NCBI GenBank assembly: GCA_048498315.1
Contig: JBEHYF010000007.1
Location: 1 to 64,000, forward strand
Source: Actinoallomurus sp048498315
GTDB lineage: Bacteria; Actinomycetota; Actinomycetes; Streptosporangiales; Streptosporangiaceae
DNA length: 64,000 nt
Direction of reading: 5' to 3'
Shown: positions 1-9,070 of the stretch, in pieces
Layout of the letters: each line of letters begins with the position of its first letter
How positions within the stretch are numbered: position 1 is the stretch's first letter
Program-made: the position numbers and the translations under genes
The notes under the pieces: model-generated
What the model saw: the letters and a program-made list of their open reading frames with translations, nothing else
Told to the model about the DNA's origin: nothing
The model's database searches: none

Positions 1-819
1 CCCGGGCACGCCGGCCACCCCGGGTACGCCGGGCGGCCCGCGGGGCGGCATCGCGCGCCACGGCCGAACCTGCCACGCGCCCCCGAGCCCTTCCACCGCG
101 TCTACTCGCCTCCGGAGGCGCCGCAAGCCCGGCCGCGGTGCCGGCGGGGCCTCGTGGCCCTGCTCGTCACCGCCGTCGCCGTCCTGGCGGCGGCCGCGCT
201 GGCCGTGACCGGGCTGCGCCGCGATGCAGGGCGTCCGGCCGCCGCGCCGGCCTCCTCGCGGCCGGCGGCCGCCACCACGCCGCGGGCCGATCCGCCCGGG
301 GCCGCGCCGCCGCCGGTGTTCACGAGCGCGCCGACCGCATGCGACGTCCTGCCGGCCGACGCTGTGCGCCGGCTCGTGCCGACCGGTACCCCGAAGATCG
401 ACAAGATGGGCGGCGAGACCGCCGGCGTGTGCAAGTACTCCTTCGCTCAGGGCGATCGGTACCGCGCCGTCCAGGTCGACTCGCGCGCCTTCCTGCCGGC
501 GTACCTGCACGACCAGGCGATGAGCATGACGGCCTGGTCGTTCGAGGTGCAGTGGCGGCAGGCGCTGAAGGACCGCACCCCCGACACGAGCTCGCTGCGG
601 CGCATCGGCGGCCTCGGCGACGCCGCCTTCGAGCGGTACTGGATCGACCCGGACGTGCGCATCGCCGTCGGCGAGGCGACCGTCCGCTACCGCAACGTCA
701 TCCTGCGGGTGCAGTACACCGAGGAGCAGCCGGCAGCGCAGGACCGGGCGGCCAGCGAGCAGCGCTGCCTCGCCGCCGCGATCTCCGCCGCGCGTGCGGG
801 CCTGGCCGCGTACCGCTGA
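1..819 (+). CDS. membrane-anchored secreted protein, DUF3558-like (partial)
   Basis: The frame is open to base 1, so the true start may lie outside the window; an internal GTG at 154 falls exactly at the hydrophobic segment. From the left edge the protein reads as a Pro/Gly/Arg-rich cytoplasmic stretch, one membrane helix (about bases 154-215), a Pro/Ala-rich linker, then an extracytoplasmic domain opening with ACDVLP and carrying a second cysteine (GVCKY). A Cys pair around a CDxLP...RLVP pattern is typical of DUF3558-type actinobacterial exported proteins, but this assignment is tentative. No function can be given. The gene stands alone; the next 700 bases have no gene. Confidence 0.6.
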   Translation, partial: PGHAGHPGYAGRPAGRHRAPRPNLPRAPEPFHRVYSPPEAPQARPRCRRGLVALLVTAVAVLAAAALAVTGLRRDAGRPAAAPASSRPAAATTPRADPPGAAPPPVFTSAPTACDVLPADAVRRLVPTGTPKIDKMGGETAGVCKYSFAQGDRYRAVQVDSRAFLPAYLHDQAMSMTAWSFEVQWRQALKDRTPDTSSLRRIGGLGDAAFERYWIDPDVRIAVGEATVRYRNVILRVQYTEEQPAAQDRAASEQRCLAAAISAARAGLAAYR

Positions 820-1545
820 GCGGCGATCCGGCAGGCCCGATCTCCCGTCGCGGAGGAGTGACGCGGCGGCTCTGATCGCCTGCTGCGGGAGCGCCGGCCG
901 AGTCGGCGGCCTGCCCGCCGCCGCGTCGGCAGGACCGCGCCGGGCCGAGCGGCGGCCGTGGAGCGAGGGCCGGAGGGCCGGTGCGCGGCGAGGTCCGGTA
1001 CGCGGCGAGGCGGGCGCGGCATGAAGCTCGGCCGCGCGGTGACGAGCGGCGTTCCGGGGGCGCGGGCCGGTGCCGCGCCGCGCGCGGCGAATAGCCGGAA
1101 AGACGGTTCTTTCGGCCAAGAAACGCACGCAGGTCTAATAGGGCATCATTGTCGCATAGTCGCCGTTACGATATTCGCTGCGATGCCACCCCGGTGCCAT
1201 TCCGGTACCGGATGAAACAGCCGACGGACCAGAATGCAGAACAAACGGCCTGCGGCGGTGTGAACCAGTTCGATTTCCGGCCGGATCCGGTGCTGCGGCC
1301 GCCGGGCACGGTGGCCGGGTTGCCGGGGAAAAGCCGGGACTCGGGGTCGGTGACCGGGTCCGTCACGTCTGAGGGGAATGGCGGCCTGCCTGTTTTTCTC
1401 ATGCGCCTGATCTGCACCGTAATCATTTGCTCAAGAGGATGGGCATCTTGATCGCACTGTCGGCGAAAAGGGAATGAGGGGGGCGGTGGCGATGCCGGCA
1501 GCCGGGGAGTGGTCCGGGCTGCCGCTGACATCAATGGGGGTACTC
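820..1545. other. intergenic region, no gene recognised
   Basis: About 725 bases without a convincing gene. The first 250 bases are low-complexity GC-rich sequence; from about 1090 to 1460 composition falls towards AT, which suits a promoter and leader for the surface-protein/sortase pair downstream. Short open frames here (for example 1149-1451) lack a ribosome site and normal codon bias. Confidence 0.5.
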
Positions 1546-2199
1546 ATGAGGGTCGACATTGTGACCCTGACAACCGCTTCAGCGGCCGCACTGACGATCG
1601 GCCTGGCTTCGCCTGCTTTCGGTGCGGGGGCGCCCGCTTCCGCCCCTCGCGCCGTGGTCGGTCACATCGTGCCGGCCCAGGAGAGCGCGCACCGGCTCGT
1701 CCTGGCGCGCGACGGCGATGGTGACGGTGACGGCGACGTCCGCGGCGACCTCGACCAGCGCGGCTGTGGCGGGGACTTCTGTGGTGGCTTCATCCACCGC
1801 CATTGCGGCTCGCCGGCCTGCTTCCGCGGCTTCCACCGTGGCCTGTTCCGTCACGGCCTGTTCCGCCACGGCGGCCCGTTCGTGTTCGGCGGAGCCGGCT
1901 GCGGCATCGGCTGCGGCGGCTGGGGTGGCGGCGGGGGTGACGTCTCTGGTGTCGCCGCGAACGAGTCGGGCGCCGAGGCCGCGCCGCCCGAGCGCCGGCC
2001 CGTGACGCACCGCCGCCCGGCGGCGCCGATGCGAGCGCGCCGCCAGGTCGCCGTCGTGCCGTCCAGGGCCGTGCCGACCGGGTTCGGCGGAAGCCAGGGC
2101 TCGAAGATGCCGTTGGGCATCGCCGGCCTGTCCCTGCTGCTCGGCGGTGCCGGGCTGCTGGTGGTGCGCCGGCGCCTGCGGGCCAGTGCACGCTCGTAG
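1546..2199 (+). CDS. secreted Gly/His/Cys-rich surface protein, likely sortase substrate
   Basis: The start chosen is the ATG at 1546, behind a GGGGG tract; an in-frame ATG at 1534 and one at 1474 are alternatives. The 217-residue product has a signal peptide (hydrophobic core ending near SPAFGA), an Asp-Gly repeat (DGDGDGDGD), then a Gly-rich block with several Cys and His (CGGDFC, HRHC, FHRGLFRHGLFRHGG, CGIGCGGWGGGGG). The C-terminus has the layout of a cell-wall sorting signal: a VPTG motif, about ten residues later a hydrophobic helix, then RRRLRASARS. The sortase gene follows and overlaps it, so this is probably its substrate. The Cys/His clusters could bind metal or form disulfides, which is inference. 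Confidence 0.7.
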   Translation: MRVDIVTLTTASAAALTIGLASPAFGAGAPASAPRAVVGHIVPAQESAHRLVLARDGDGDGDGDVRGDLDQRGCGGDFCGGFIHRHCGSPACFRGFHRGLFRHGLFRHGGPFVFGGAGCGIGCGGWGGGGGDVSGVAANESGAEAAPPERRPVTHRRPAAPMRARRQVAVVPSRAVPTGFGGSQGSKMPLGIAGLSLLLGGAGLLVVRRRLRASARS

Positions 2200-2884
2200 T
2201 TCCGACTCGCGATCGCGCGGTGGCCGCTTCCACGGCGGGGCGGCCGCCGGGCTGATCGTGGCGGGCGCGGCGGTCCTGTGGTTCGACGCCTGTCAGAGCC
2301 CGGGGCCGCCGCGACCGAGTCGCGACGCCGCGCGCCCGCAGGCGGCCGAGCAGGCACCGGTCGGTCCGGTGCTCGGGGCGTCGGTGCCGGTCCGGGTGGA
2401 CATTCCGCGCGTCGGCATCCACTCGCGGCTGCTGCGGCTCGGCCTGGCGCCGGACGGCTCGCTGGCGGTGCCGCCGCTGTCCAAGGCGTCGTTGGCCGCC
2501 TGGTACGACAAGGGGCCCACGCCCGGCGAGCTCGGGCCCGCCGTGATCGTCGGCCACGTCGACACGAAAAAGGGCCCGGCCGTGTTCTTCAAGCTCGGCC
2601 GGCTACGGCCGGGCGACGCCGTCGACGTCACCCGCGCGGACGGCACCGTCGCGACGTTCCGGGTGGACTCAGTAGAGCTGGTGCCCAAGAAGCACTTCCC
2701 GACCGACCGGGTGTACGGGAACCTCCGCTACGCCGGGCTGCGCCTGATCACCTGCGGCGGCGGCTTCGACGGCCACCACTACACGGGCAACACGATCGTC
2801 TTCGCCCACCTGGCCACGGCCCGCCGCGCCGTCCGGACCGCGAGCCCGTCCGCCGAGCGGCCGGCATCCACCCGGACCCCGTGA
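2186..2884 (+). CDS. class F sortase
   Basis: Sortase transpeptidase that would attach the upstream protein to the cell surface. The GTG at 2186 is preferred: it overlaps the substrate gene by 14 bases and leaves a short N-terminus before a membrane helix (about residues 17-36), then a Pro-rich linker and the sortase barrel. Catalytic His124 lies in IVGHVD and Cys190 in LITCGG, both as expected. The Arg normally found about 12 residues after the Cys is not evident: no Arg occurs between Cys190 and the end of the last strand, where family members usually have one. Length (232 residues) is normal for class F. Substrate and sortase form a two-gene unit. Confidence 0.85.
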   Translation: MHARSSDSRSRGGRFHGGAAAGLIVAGAAVLWFDACQSPGPPRPSRDAARPQAAEQAPVGPVLGASVPVRVDIPRVGIHSRLLRLGLAPDGSLAVPPLSKASLAAWYDKGPTPGELGPAVIVGHVDTKKGPAVFFKLGRLRPGDAVDVTRADGTVATFRVDSVELVPKKHFPTDRVYGNLRYAGLRLITCGGGFDGHHYTGNTIVFAHLATARRAVRTASPSAERPASTRTP

Positions 2885-2950
2885 CCGTTGCGGCCTCAGG
2901 GGGGATGCTGGGCTGTAGTGCTCGCCCGTCGCCAGCCGGGAGGTCGACAG

Positions 2951-3379
2951 ATGCGGATATCAGAGATCCTTCGCGCCAAGGGCAGCGAGGTCGTCACCGT
3001 AGCGCCCGACGCCAGCGTGCGACGGCTGATCGCGCTCCTGGCGGATCGCAACATCGGGGCGGTCGTCGTGTCCCGGGACGGTTCGACCATCGAGGGCATC
3101 GTCTCCGAGCGCGACATCGTCCGCCGCCTGAATGAGCACGGCGCGGGCCTTCTGGACAGCCCGGTGTCGGCGATCATGACCTCGCCCGTGCGCACCTGCG
3201 CGCCCGGCGACGCCGTCGACGGCCTGCGGGCGATCATGACCGAGCACCGCATCCGGCATCTGCCGGTCGTACGCGACGGCCGCCTCGCCGGGCTGGTCAG
3301 CATCGGCGACGTGGTCAAGAGCACGATCACCGAGCTGGAGACCGAGCGCGAGCAGCTGGTCGACTACATCCGGCGTTGA
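2951..3379 (+). CDS. CBS domain-containing protein
   Basis: A 142-residue protein made of two CBS repeats (about residues 8-62 and 74-130), with SERDIV in the first and IRHLPVV...GLVSIGDVV in the second. A tandem CBS pair forms one Bateman module that binds adenine nucleotides; stand-alone proteins of this kind are common in actinobacteria and their targets are mostly unknown. The ATG at 2951 is set by GGGAGG at 2938-2943; an upstream in-frame extension to 2888 lacks a ribosome site. It stands as a separate unit after the sortase gene. Confidence 0.85.
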   Translation: MRISEILRAKGSEVVTVAPDASVRRLIALLADRNIGAVVVSRDGSTIEGIVSERDIVRRLNEHGAGLLDSPVSAIMTSPVRTCAPGDAVDGLRAIMTEHRIRHLPVVRDGRLAGLVSIGDVVKSTITELETEREQLVDYIRR

Positions 3380-3480
3380 GCCGGCGGGCACGGCCGGCCG
3401 GGGGCGGGCCCGCCGGTGACGCCGCCGGTCGGTGCTCCGGCGATCGCCGCCCGCACGAGGCGGCCCGGTCGCCGGGCAGC

Positions 3481-4248
3481 ATGGAGAGCGTGAACGTCCA
3501 TCCCCTGACCCTGCACGCCATGGACGGCGTCCGGATTGACGCCGGCCACCTGCCGGGTTCCGGTGACCTCTGCCACGTCCTCGCGCACGGGTTCACCGGC
3601 TCCTGGCGGCAGCCCACCACCCGCCGCATCGCCGCCGTCCTCAACCTGACCGGCGGCGTCATCGCGATCGACTTTCGCGGGCACGGCCGGTCGGGCGGCC
3701 GGTCGACGGTCGGCGACCGGGAGGTGCTCGACGTCGACGCCGCCGCGCGCCACGCGCGCCACCTCGGCTACCGGCGCGTCGGGCTGATCGGCTTCTCGAT
3801 GGGCGGCGCCGTCGTCGTACGCCACGCGGGACTGCTCGGCGGTGTCGACGCGGTCGTGTCGGTCAGCGCCCCGGCACGGTGGTACTACCGCGACACCAGG
3901 CCGATGCGCCAGGTGCACTGGGCGATCGAACGCCGGCTCGGCCGGCTCGCCGCCCGGGTCGTCAAGAAGACCCGGATCGCCGGCGACGGCTGGGCCATCG
4001 TGCCCGAGGCGCCGCACGAGGTCGCCGCCCGCATCGCGCCGGTGCCGTTCCTCGTCGTGCACGGCGACGCCGACCCGTTCCTGCCGGTGGACCATGCCGA
4101 GCAACTGTACGAGGCCGCGGGCGAGCCGCGGGAGCTGTGGATCGAGAAGGGCTACGGCCACGCCGAGTCCGCCGCGACTCCGGCGCTGATCAGGCGCATC
4201 ACCGACTGGACCGCCGCCAACGCCGCCGACCGTGCGGCGGCCGGCTGA
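3481..4248 (+). CDS. alpha/beta hydrolase
   Basis: An alpha/beta-fold serine hydrolase of 255 residues. The oxyanion stretch AHGFTGS, the nucleophile elbow GFSMGG, the acid in HGDADPF and the catalytic His in GYGHAES appear in the standard order, so the triad is complete. Substrate is unknown. The frame is open upstream to 3376, overlapping the CBS gene, but homologous sequence begins near LTLHAMDG, so ATG 3481 (or GTG 3490, right behind GGAGAG) is the likely start. No signal peptide, so probably cytoplasmic. Confidence 0.8.
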   Translation: MESVNVHPLTLHAMDGVRIDAGHLPGSGDLCHVLAHGFTGSWRQPTTRRIAAVLNLTGGVIAIDFRGHGRSGGRSTVGDREVLDVDAAARHARHLGYRRVGLIGFSMGGAVVVRHAGLLGGVDAVVSVSAPARWYYRDTRPMRQVHWAIERRLGRLAARVVKKTRIAGDGWAIVPEAPHEVAARIAPVPFLVVHGDADPFLPVDHAEQLYEAAGEPRELWIEKGYGHAESAATPALIRRITDWTAANAADRAAAG

Positions 4249-4916
4249 CCGCCACCGACTCGGCCACCCCGCGGGCGACGTTCGACCGGCTGGGTGAGCC
4301 CGGCGGGATCACCCGGTGGAACCGATGGAGCCAATTGATCGCCGCGACGGGCTGAACATGCCGGGCCGGATAGCGGCGGAGGGCGGCGGGCAGCGGTGGA
4401 CGGCGGCGGGCGGCACGCCCGTGGCGTTCACGCCTGAGGCGGCGCCGTCGCGGGCGTCTGATCGTCGGCCGGTCCGGCACGGGCACGAGTCGTCTACCGC
4501 CGCGAGCGCGCGGCCGGGCTGTCCGCCGGGATCCATCTGCTGTCGACTATCCCCATCCTGGGCCTGATCACCCCACCTGGGCGACCGACATGGGCGTGCC
4601 GGCGGCGCTCGGCCTGGCGTTCGCGCTGGTCGCCTGGTGGCGGCTCGAACGCCTGCGCCCCGGCCGCCGCACCCGCCTCTGAGCACCCCGAGCCCGCGCC
4701 GGGCCCGCCTCTTCAGCCCCGCCCCGAGCCCCGCCCGGAGCCCGCCAGGAACCGGCACTGAGCCTTCCCGGGCGCCCTGAGGCCGCACTGAGCCCACAGT
4801 GCACCCGCGGCCGGGCGGACACAACGGTCACTCCGTCCACAGGCGCTCCCGCGGCACGGGGACGGCTCGAATAGCATTGAGCTGATCCCGACATCCGGCA
4901 GAAGGACTGTTCCCAG
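4249..4916. other. intergenic region with a degraded gene
   Basis: Nearly 670 bases between the hydrolase and serA. The only protein-like sequence is the frameshifted membrane-protein remnant at 4462-4682. The rest is Pro/Arg-coding GC-rich sequence. The last 60 bases before 4917 probably hold the serA promoter and leader (GGCAGAAGGACTG before the GTG). Confidence 0.5.
4462..4682 (+). pseudogene. frameshifted small integral-membrane protein remnant
   Basis: Two adjacent frames each encode half of what looks like one membrane protein. The first (from 4462, after a stop at 4459) reads VVYRRERAAGLSAGIHLLST and on through a hydrophobic stretch to about 4570. The second (entered near 4572-4580, ATG at 4590) reads MGVPAALGLAFALVAWWRLE and stops at 4682. 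Read together they give two hydrophobic helices and a basic tail. No family assigned; the join by a one-base slip is inference. Confidence 0.35.
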
Positions 4917-6134
4917 GTGAGCTCCGCTACCGAACCCTTGCGCGCGCTGCTGTTGGAAGGCATCCACCCCGACGCCGTCGCCTCCCTCGGGAAGAACGGC
5001 TACTCCGTCGAGCTGGTCGAGCGCGCCCTCGACGAGGAGGAGCTCATCGCGCGGCTGCCCGGCGTGCACCTGCTCGGCATCCGTTCGAAGACGACCGTGA
5101 CCGCCTCCGTCCTGGCCGCCGCCCCCGACCTGCTCGCGCTCGGCGCGTTCTGCATCGGCACCAACCAGATCGACCTGACGACGGCGACCGAGCGCGGCGT
5201 GGCCGTGTTCAACGCGCCGTTCTCCAACACCCGCAGCGTGGTCGAGCTGGTCGTCGCCGAGATCATCGCGCTGACCCGGCGGCTGGTGGAGAAGAACGCC
5301 GCGATGCACGCCGGCGTCTGGGACAAGTCCGCCGAGGGCGCGCACGAGGTGCGCGGCCGCCGGCTGGGCATCGTCGGCTACGGCAACATCGGCAGCCAGC
5401 TGTCGGTGCTGGCCGAGAGCCTGGGCATGAGCGTGTTCTTCTACGACACCGCCGACAAGCTCGCGCTGGGCAACGCCCGCCGCTGTGGCAGCCTGGACGA
5501 GCTGCTCGCCATCTCCGACGTCGTCACCCTGCACGTCGACGGGCGGCCGGGCAACAGCGGCCTGTTCGGCGAGGAGGAGTTCGCCCGCATGCGGCCGGGC
5601 AGCCTGTTCCTCAACCTGTCGCGCGGGTTCGTCGTCGACCACGGTGCGCTGCGGCGGCACATCGAGTCCGGGCACCTGGCCGGCGCGGCCGTCGACGTGT
5701 TCCCCAACGAGCCGAAGGGCCGCGGCGACGAGTTCGTCTCCGAGCTGCGCGGCCTGCCCAACGTGATCATCACGCCGCACATCGGCGGCTCGACCGAGGA
5801 GGCCCAGCAGGACATCGGACAGTTCGTGTCCGGCAAGCTGCACGACTTCGTGACCACGGGCAACACCGCGCTCAGCGTGAACCTGCCGGCCGTGACGCTG
5901 CCGCCGCCGTCGGGCGTGCACCGCCTCACCCACCTGCACCGCAACACGCCGGGCGTCCTGGCCACGATCAACGGCATCCTCGCCGACCATGACGTCAACA
6001 TCGAGGGCCAGCTCCTCGGCACCCGCGGCGACACGGGCTACGTGATCACCGACATCGGCAGCCGGTACGCCCCCGACGTGATCGAGCAGCTCCGCGCGCT
6101 GCCTACGACGATCCGCCTGCGCCTGCTGTCCTGA
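4917..6134 (+). CDS. serA: D-3-phosphoglycerate dehydrogenase
   Basis: First step of serine synthesis: NAD-dependent oxidation of 3-phosphoglycerate to phosphohydroxypyruvate in the cytoplasm. At 405 residues it has the layout of the E. coli-type enzyme: substrate domain, nucleotide domain with GYGNIGSQ (about residues 152-159), the active-site segment ITPHIGGST, and a C-terminal ACT domain (NTPGVLATING...DVNIEGQLL) used for serine feedback. The ATG-less start is GTG at 4917. Catalytic Arg and Glu regions (LNLSRG and DVFPNEP) are present. No neighbour belongs to the serine pathway, so it is a single-gene unit. Confidence 0.93.
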   Translation: MSSATEPLRALLLEGIHPDAVASLGKNGYSVELVERALDEEELIARLPGVHLLGIRSKTTVTASVLAAAPDLLALGAFCIGTNQIDLTTATERGVAVFNAPFSNTRSVVELVVAEIIALTRRLVEKNAAMHAGVWDKSAEGAHEVRGRRLGIVGYGNIGSQLSVLAESLGMSVFFYDTADKLALGNARRCGSLDELLAISDVVTLHVDGRPGNSGLFGEEEFARMRPGSLFLNLSRGFVVDHGALRRHIESGHLAGAAVDVFPNEPKGRGDEFVSELRGLPNVIITPHIGGSTEEAQQDIGQFVSGKLHDFVTTGNTALSVNLPAVTLPPPSGVHRLTHLHRNTPGVLATINGILADHDVNIEGQLLGTRGDTGYVITDIGSRYAPDVIEQLRALPTTIRLRLLS

Positions 6135-6460
6135 TCTGCCGCCCGGCGCCGGCGTCCCGGCCCGAACCGGCCCGGGCACCCGGCCCGGCGGCCCGGCGGC
6201 CCGGTCCGGCACCAACCCGGCGTCCCGCGGCCCAGAGGTCGGCACGGCGTCCCGGCCTGGCGGCCTGGAGCCGGCAGCCTCAGACGGCGGCGCCGGCACC
6301 GACCGTCCTGGTTCGGCCGTGCGGCGCCGTGCGCTCCGGACGGCGGTCCGGGCTTCGGTACTCCGGCGGAACGCGGGCGCGCCGCCCGCCCGGGCCGGCC
6401 GTGCGGGTGCGGCGGCGCGCCGTAGGTCCGGCGCGCCCGTTGCGGCGCGCCGGTCCCGCG
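6135..6460. other. intergenic GC repeat tract
   Basis: A gap of 326 bases between convergent serA and the permease. Bases 6160-6260 are a tract of CCCGGC/GGCCCGG simple repeats able to form many short hairpins, a plausible bidirectional transcription stop. No gene seen. Confidence 0.4.
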
Positions 6461-8104
6461 TCAGGGGAGGCTGAGGTCGGGCTCGGCGGCGATCTCCGCC
6501 TCTTCGGCGGCGACCGCGGCGCCGACCTCCTCGCTGGACACCGCGACGCGTACGGCGATGACGTAGATCACCATGGAGAACGCGACCACGGCGGCGATGT
6601 CCCACCACTCGGGGATGCGCTTGTCGCCGCCGTAGCGACCCAACCAGCCGATCACCGTCATGCCGCCGAGCCACGGCCACACCCAGGCGGATCCCAGCCA
6701 GCGCAGCGGGGACCGGTCCTCGGACCGGCGCATGAGGCGGGTGATCGTGAAGAGGATCAGGCCGAGGAGGATCGCCAGGTCGAGCTTCCACTGCGCCTGA
6801 AAGCTCGACCAGTAGATGATCAGGTTGGACGAGATGAACGCGATCGGCGCGAGCACCTGGTAGGCGCCGAGCCGGTAGGGCCGGGGCCGGCCGGGGTCGC
6901 GCAGCCGCAGGGCGTGCAGCGCGATCGGCGCGAACGCGTACATGATCGCCGTGGCGGAGGTCACCAACCCGACCAGCGACTGCCAGCTCGGGAAGGGCAG
7001 GAAGGCGATCTCGCCGACGACGAACGCGATGGTGATCGACACGATCGGCACGCCGGTACGCCCCACCTTGGCGACCATTTCCGGCAGCGACCGCTGCCGG
7101 CCGAGGGCGTAGGAGAGCCGGGAGGACGTCGCCAGGTACACCAGGCCGGTGCCGCCGGGCGACACGACGGCGTCGGCGTACAGCAGGTACGCCAGCCAGC
7201 CTGCGCCCGCCGCGGTGGCCAGCGTGGCGTACGGGCCGAAGTCGCCCTTGCCGACCGGGTCCGCCCAGCCATGCGCAAGATTGCCGGGATTGAGCGCGCC
7301 GATGAAGGCGACCTCCAGCAGAATGTAGACCAGCGTGCCGATCGCGGTGGCGGTGATGACGGCGCGCGAGATGTCACGCTGCGGCCTGCGTGCCTCGCCC
7401 GCCATCTGGATCGCCTGCTCGAAGCCTTGGAGGGCGAAGACGACGCCCGCGGGCAGCGCGGCGAAGATCCCGTGCGTGCCGAAGGGCATGAATCCGCCGC
7501 CGGCCGAGAAGTTCGAGGCGTGGAAGGTGAGCAGCAGCAGGACGGCGACCGTCAGGAGCGGGATCGCCGTCTTCCACAGCACCGTGATCGAGTTCGACTC
7601 CGCCAGGAGCTTCACGCCGACGATGTTGACGATGGTGAACAGCACCATGAAACCCGTCGCGACCAGCAGGCCGGTGCCGGTCAGGGTGCCGTTCGTGTGC
7701 AGGAGCGTGAGGTTGCGGTTCACCCAGCCGATGTGGTTCGAGTACGACAGCATCGCCTCGACCTCGATCGGCGCGATCGCGACCGCCTGCAGCCAGGCCA
7801 TCCAGCCGGCCGCGAAACCGGCGAGCGGTCCGAAAATGAAGCTGGGGAACCGGGCGGTCCCGCCCGCGACCGGGTAGGCGGCGCCGAGTTCGGCGTGCAC
7901 GAGTGCGAGCAGCACCAGCATGACCGCGGCGAGCACCCAGGAGATCAGCGACGCCGGCCCGGCGAGCGTCGCCGCCGTGAGCGCGCCGAGCAGCCAGCCC
8001 GACCCGATGATCGACCCGAGCGACACGAACGTCAGTCCCCAGAAGCCGACGTCTCTTCGCAGCCCCCGGGCCGATCCCACCATCTCCTTTGTCGTACTGC
8101 TCAT
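6461..8104 (-). CDS. APC-family amino acid permease
   Basis: A 547-residue inner-membrane transporter with about 12-13 hydrophobic helices. The APC signature lies in helix 1 (GSIIGSGWLLG), and helix 2 and the AAYPVAGGTARF loop are typical of the superfamily; APC proteins carry amino acids or amines, usually by proton symport or exchange. Substrate cannot be read from sequence. The N-terminus (MSSTTKEM) and the C-terminal cytoplasmic tail, rich in Glu/Ala, are ordinary. Its mRNA would begin with a leader containing two hairpins (8128-8149 and 8174-8193), which may regulate expression. It is transcribed alone, divergent from the next gene remnant. Confidence 0.85.
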   Translation of the reverse strand: MSSTTKEMVGSARGLRRDVGFWGLTFVSLGSIIGSGWLLGALTAATLAGPASLISWVLAAVMLVLLALVHAELGAAYPVAGGTARFPSFIFGPLAGFAAGWMAWLQAVAIAPIEVEAMLSYSNHIGWVNRNLTLLHTNGTLTGTGLLVATGFMVLFTIVNIVGVKLLAESNSITVLWKTAIPLLTVAVLLLLTFHASNFSAGGGFMPFGTHGIFAALPAGVVFALQGFEQAIQMAGEARRPQRDISRAVITATAIGTLVYILLEVAFIGALNPGNLAHGWADPVGKGDFGPYATLATAAGAGWLAYLLYADAVVSPGGTGLVYLATSSRLSYALGRQRSLPEMVAKVGRTGVPIVSITIAFVVGEIAFLPFPSWQSLVGLVTSATAIMYAFAPIALHALRLRDPGRPRPYRLGAYQVLAPIAFISSNLIIYWSSFQAQWKLDLAILLGLILFTITRLMRRSEDRSPLRWLGSAWVWPWLGGMTVIGWLGRYGGDKRIPEWWDIAAVVAFSMVIYVIAVRVAVSSEEVGAAVAAEEAEIAAEPDLSLP

Positions 8105-8127
8105 CTAGCCCCCTTGGGCTGATCGTC

Positions 8128-8193
8128 GTGAGCCGTGTGGGCGGCTCACATCCGGCAGTTCACCTGTAACCCGCCCGTCAGGGGGCTGACGGG
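8128..8193 (-). promoter_or_regulatory. two hairpins in the permease leader
   Basis: Upstream of the permease start (8104) lie two perfect inverted repeats: GTGAGCCG/CGGCTCAC (8128-8149, 6-base loop) and CCCGTCAG/CTGACGGG (8174-8193, 4-base loop). Both would fall in a normal-length 5' leader. They may form a structured RNA, attenuator or operator; no known riboswitch class is recognised. Confidence 0.4.
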
Positions 8194-8357
8194 AAACGTT
8201 AGGGACATTGCCTATTCCCGTCAATGCAGCATCGTATACCCCATTTAGGACATGGATGTTCACTGTGCGTGTTCCTGTGATGACAGGCGGCTGGTGACAC
8301 TATCGCGGCTTATGGGGCGGTGGAAGGGCCGATGCCGATCTGTCGACGGATCGCCGC

Positions 8358-8942
8358 GTGCGGTGCGCCGGCACCCGTCGGCATATCGGCTGCGGCCTGC
8401 CCAAGCGGGTCAACGTGCACGACCTGGCCGGCCCGGACGCCCACGTCGTCTACGTCGACTACGACCCGATCGCCGTCGTGCACTTCGAGGCGGAGCTGTC
8501 CGGCCATCCCGGCGCCGCCATCGTGCACGCCGACGTGCGGAATCCCGAGAGCATCCTCGCCGCACCCGCTGTCGCGGACCTGATCGACCTCCGCCGGCCG
8601 GTCGGCCTCCTGATGACCCACATGCTCCACCTGATCAGGGACGAGGATCGGCCGACTCGGATCGTACGCGACCTCCTCGACGCGCTGGCGCCCGGCAGCC
8701 ACCCGGTCGTGGCGCATGTGACCCATGAGGGGCGGCCCGCACCGGCCGTGCGGGCCATCCGCGAGGTGTCCACCGCGCTGCGCGAGCCGGTCGTCCTCCG
8801 CGGCCGCGCCGAGATCGAGAGCTTCTTCGACGGCCTGGAACTGCTCGAACCCGGCGTCGTCCCGGCCCCGGGGTGGCGGCCCGACGGCCCGTACGGCATG
8901 CCGTGGGGCTGGCTGCTCGCCGGGGTCGGCCGGAAACGCTGA
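8358..8942 (+). pseudogene. N-terminally truncated DUF574-type S-adenosylmethionine methyltransferase
   Basis: Actinobacterial DUF574 (Methyltransf_19) proteins are about 270 residues and begin with a conserved R-x-YDYLLGGKxN segment followed by the SAM motif. Here the similarity begins inside the SAM motif (IGCGLPKRVNVHDLAG, normally IGTGLPT..NVHE) and continues normally through VVYVDYDP, HADVRNPE, LLMTHMLH and the C-terminus. About 75 N-terminal residues are missing and are not found in other frames upstream, and the first SAM glycine region is altered. It is therefore most likely inactive, though a start at 8358 leaves a 194-residue frame. Confidence 0.7.
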
Positions 8943-9070
8943 TCGCCACGTTCGTGCCGCGCCGATCGGCGTCGCCGGGCCCGGCGCTAGTGTTCCCTCG
9001 CGGCCGTCTCCCGGCGCGGGCGCCCGGGGGAGAGCCGTGACCCATCCCGACGCGCGCCCGTGGAGTGATC

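Noticed and set aside
1149..1451. Small open frame in the first intergenic region
   Set aside because: No ribosome site, mixed codon use and no recognisable protein sequence.
6135..6460. Repetitive CCCGGC tract considered as a CRISPR or repeat array
   Set aside because: Repeat units are 5-9 bases without regular spacers.
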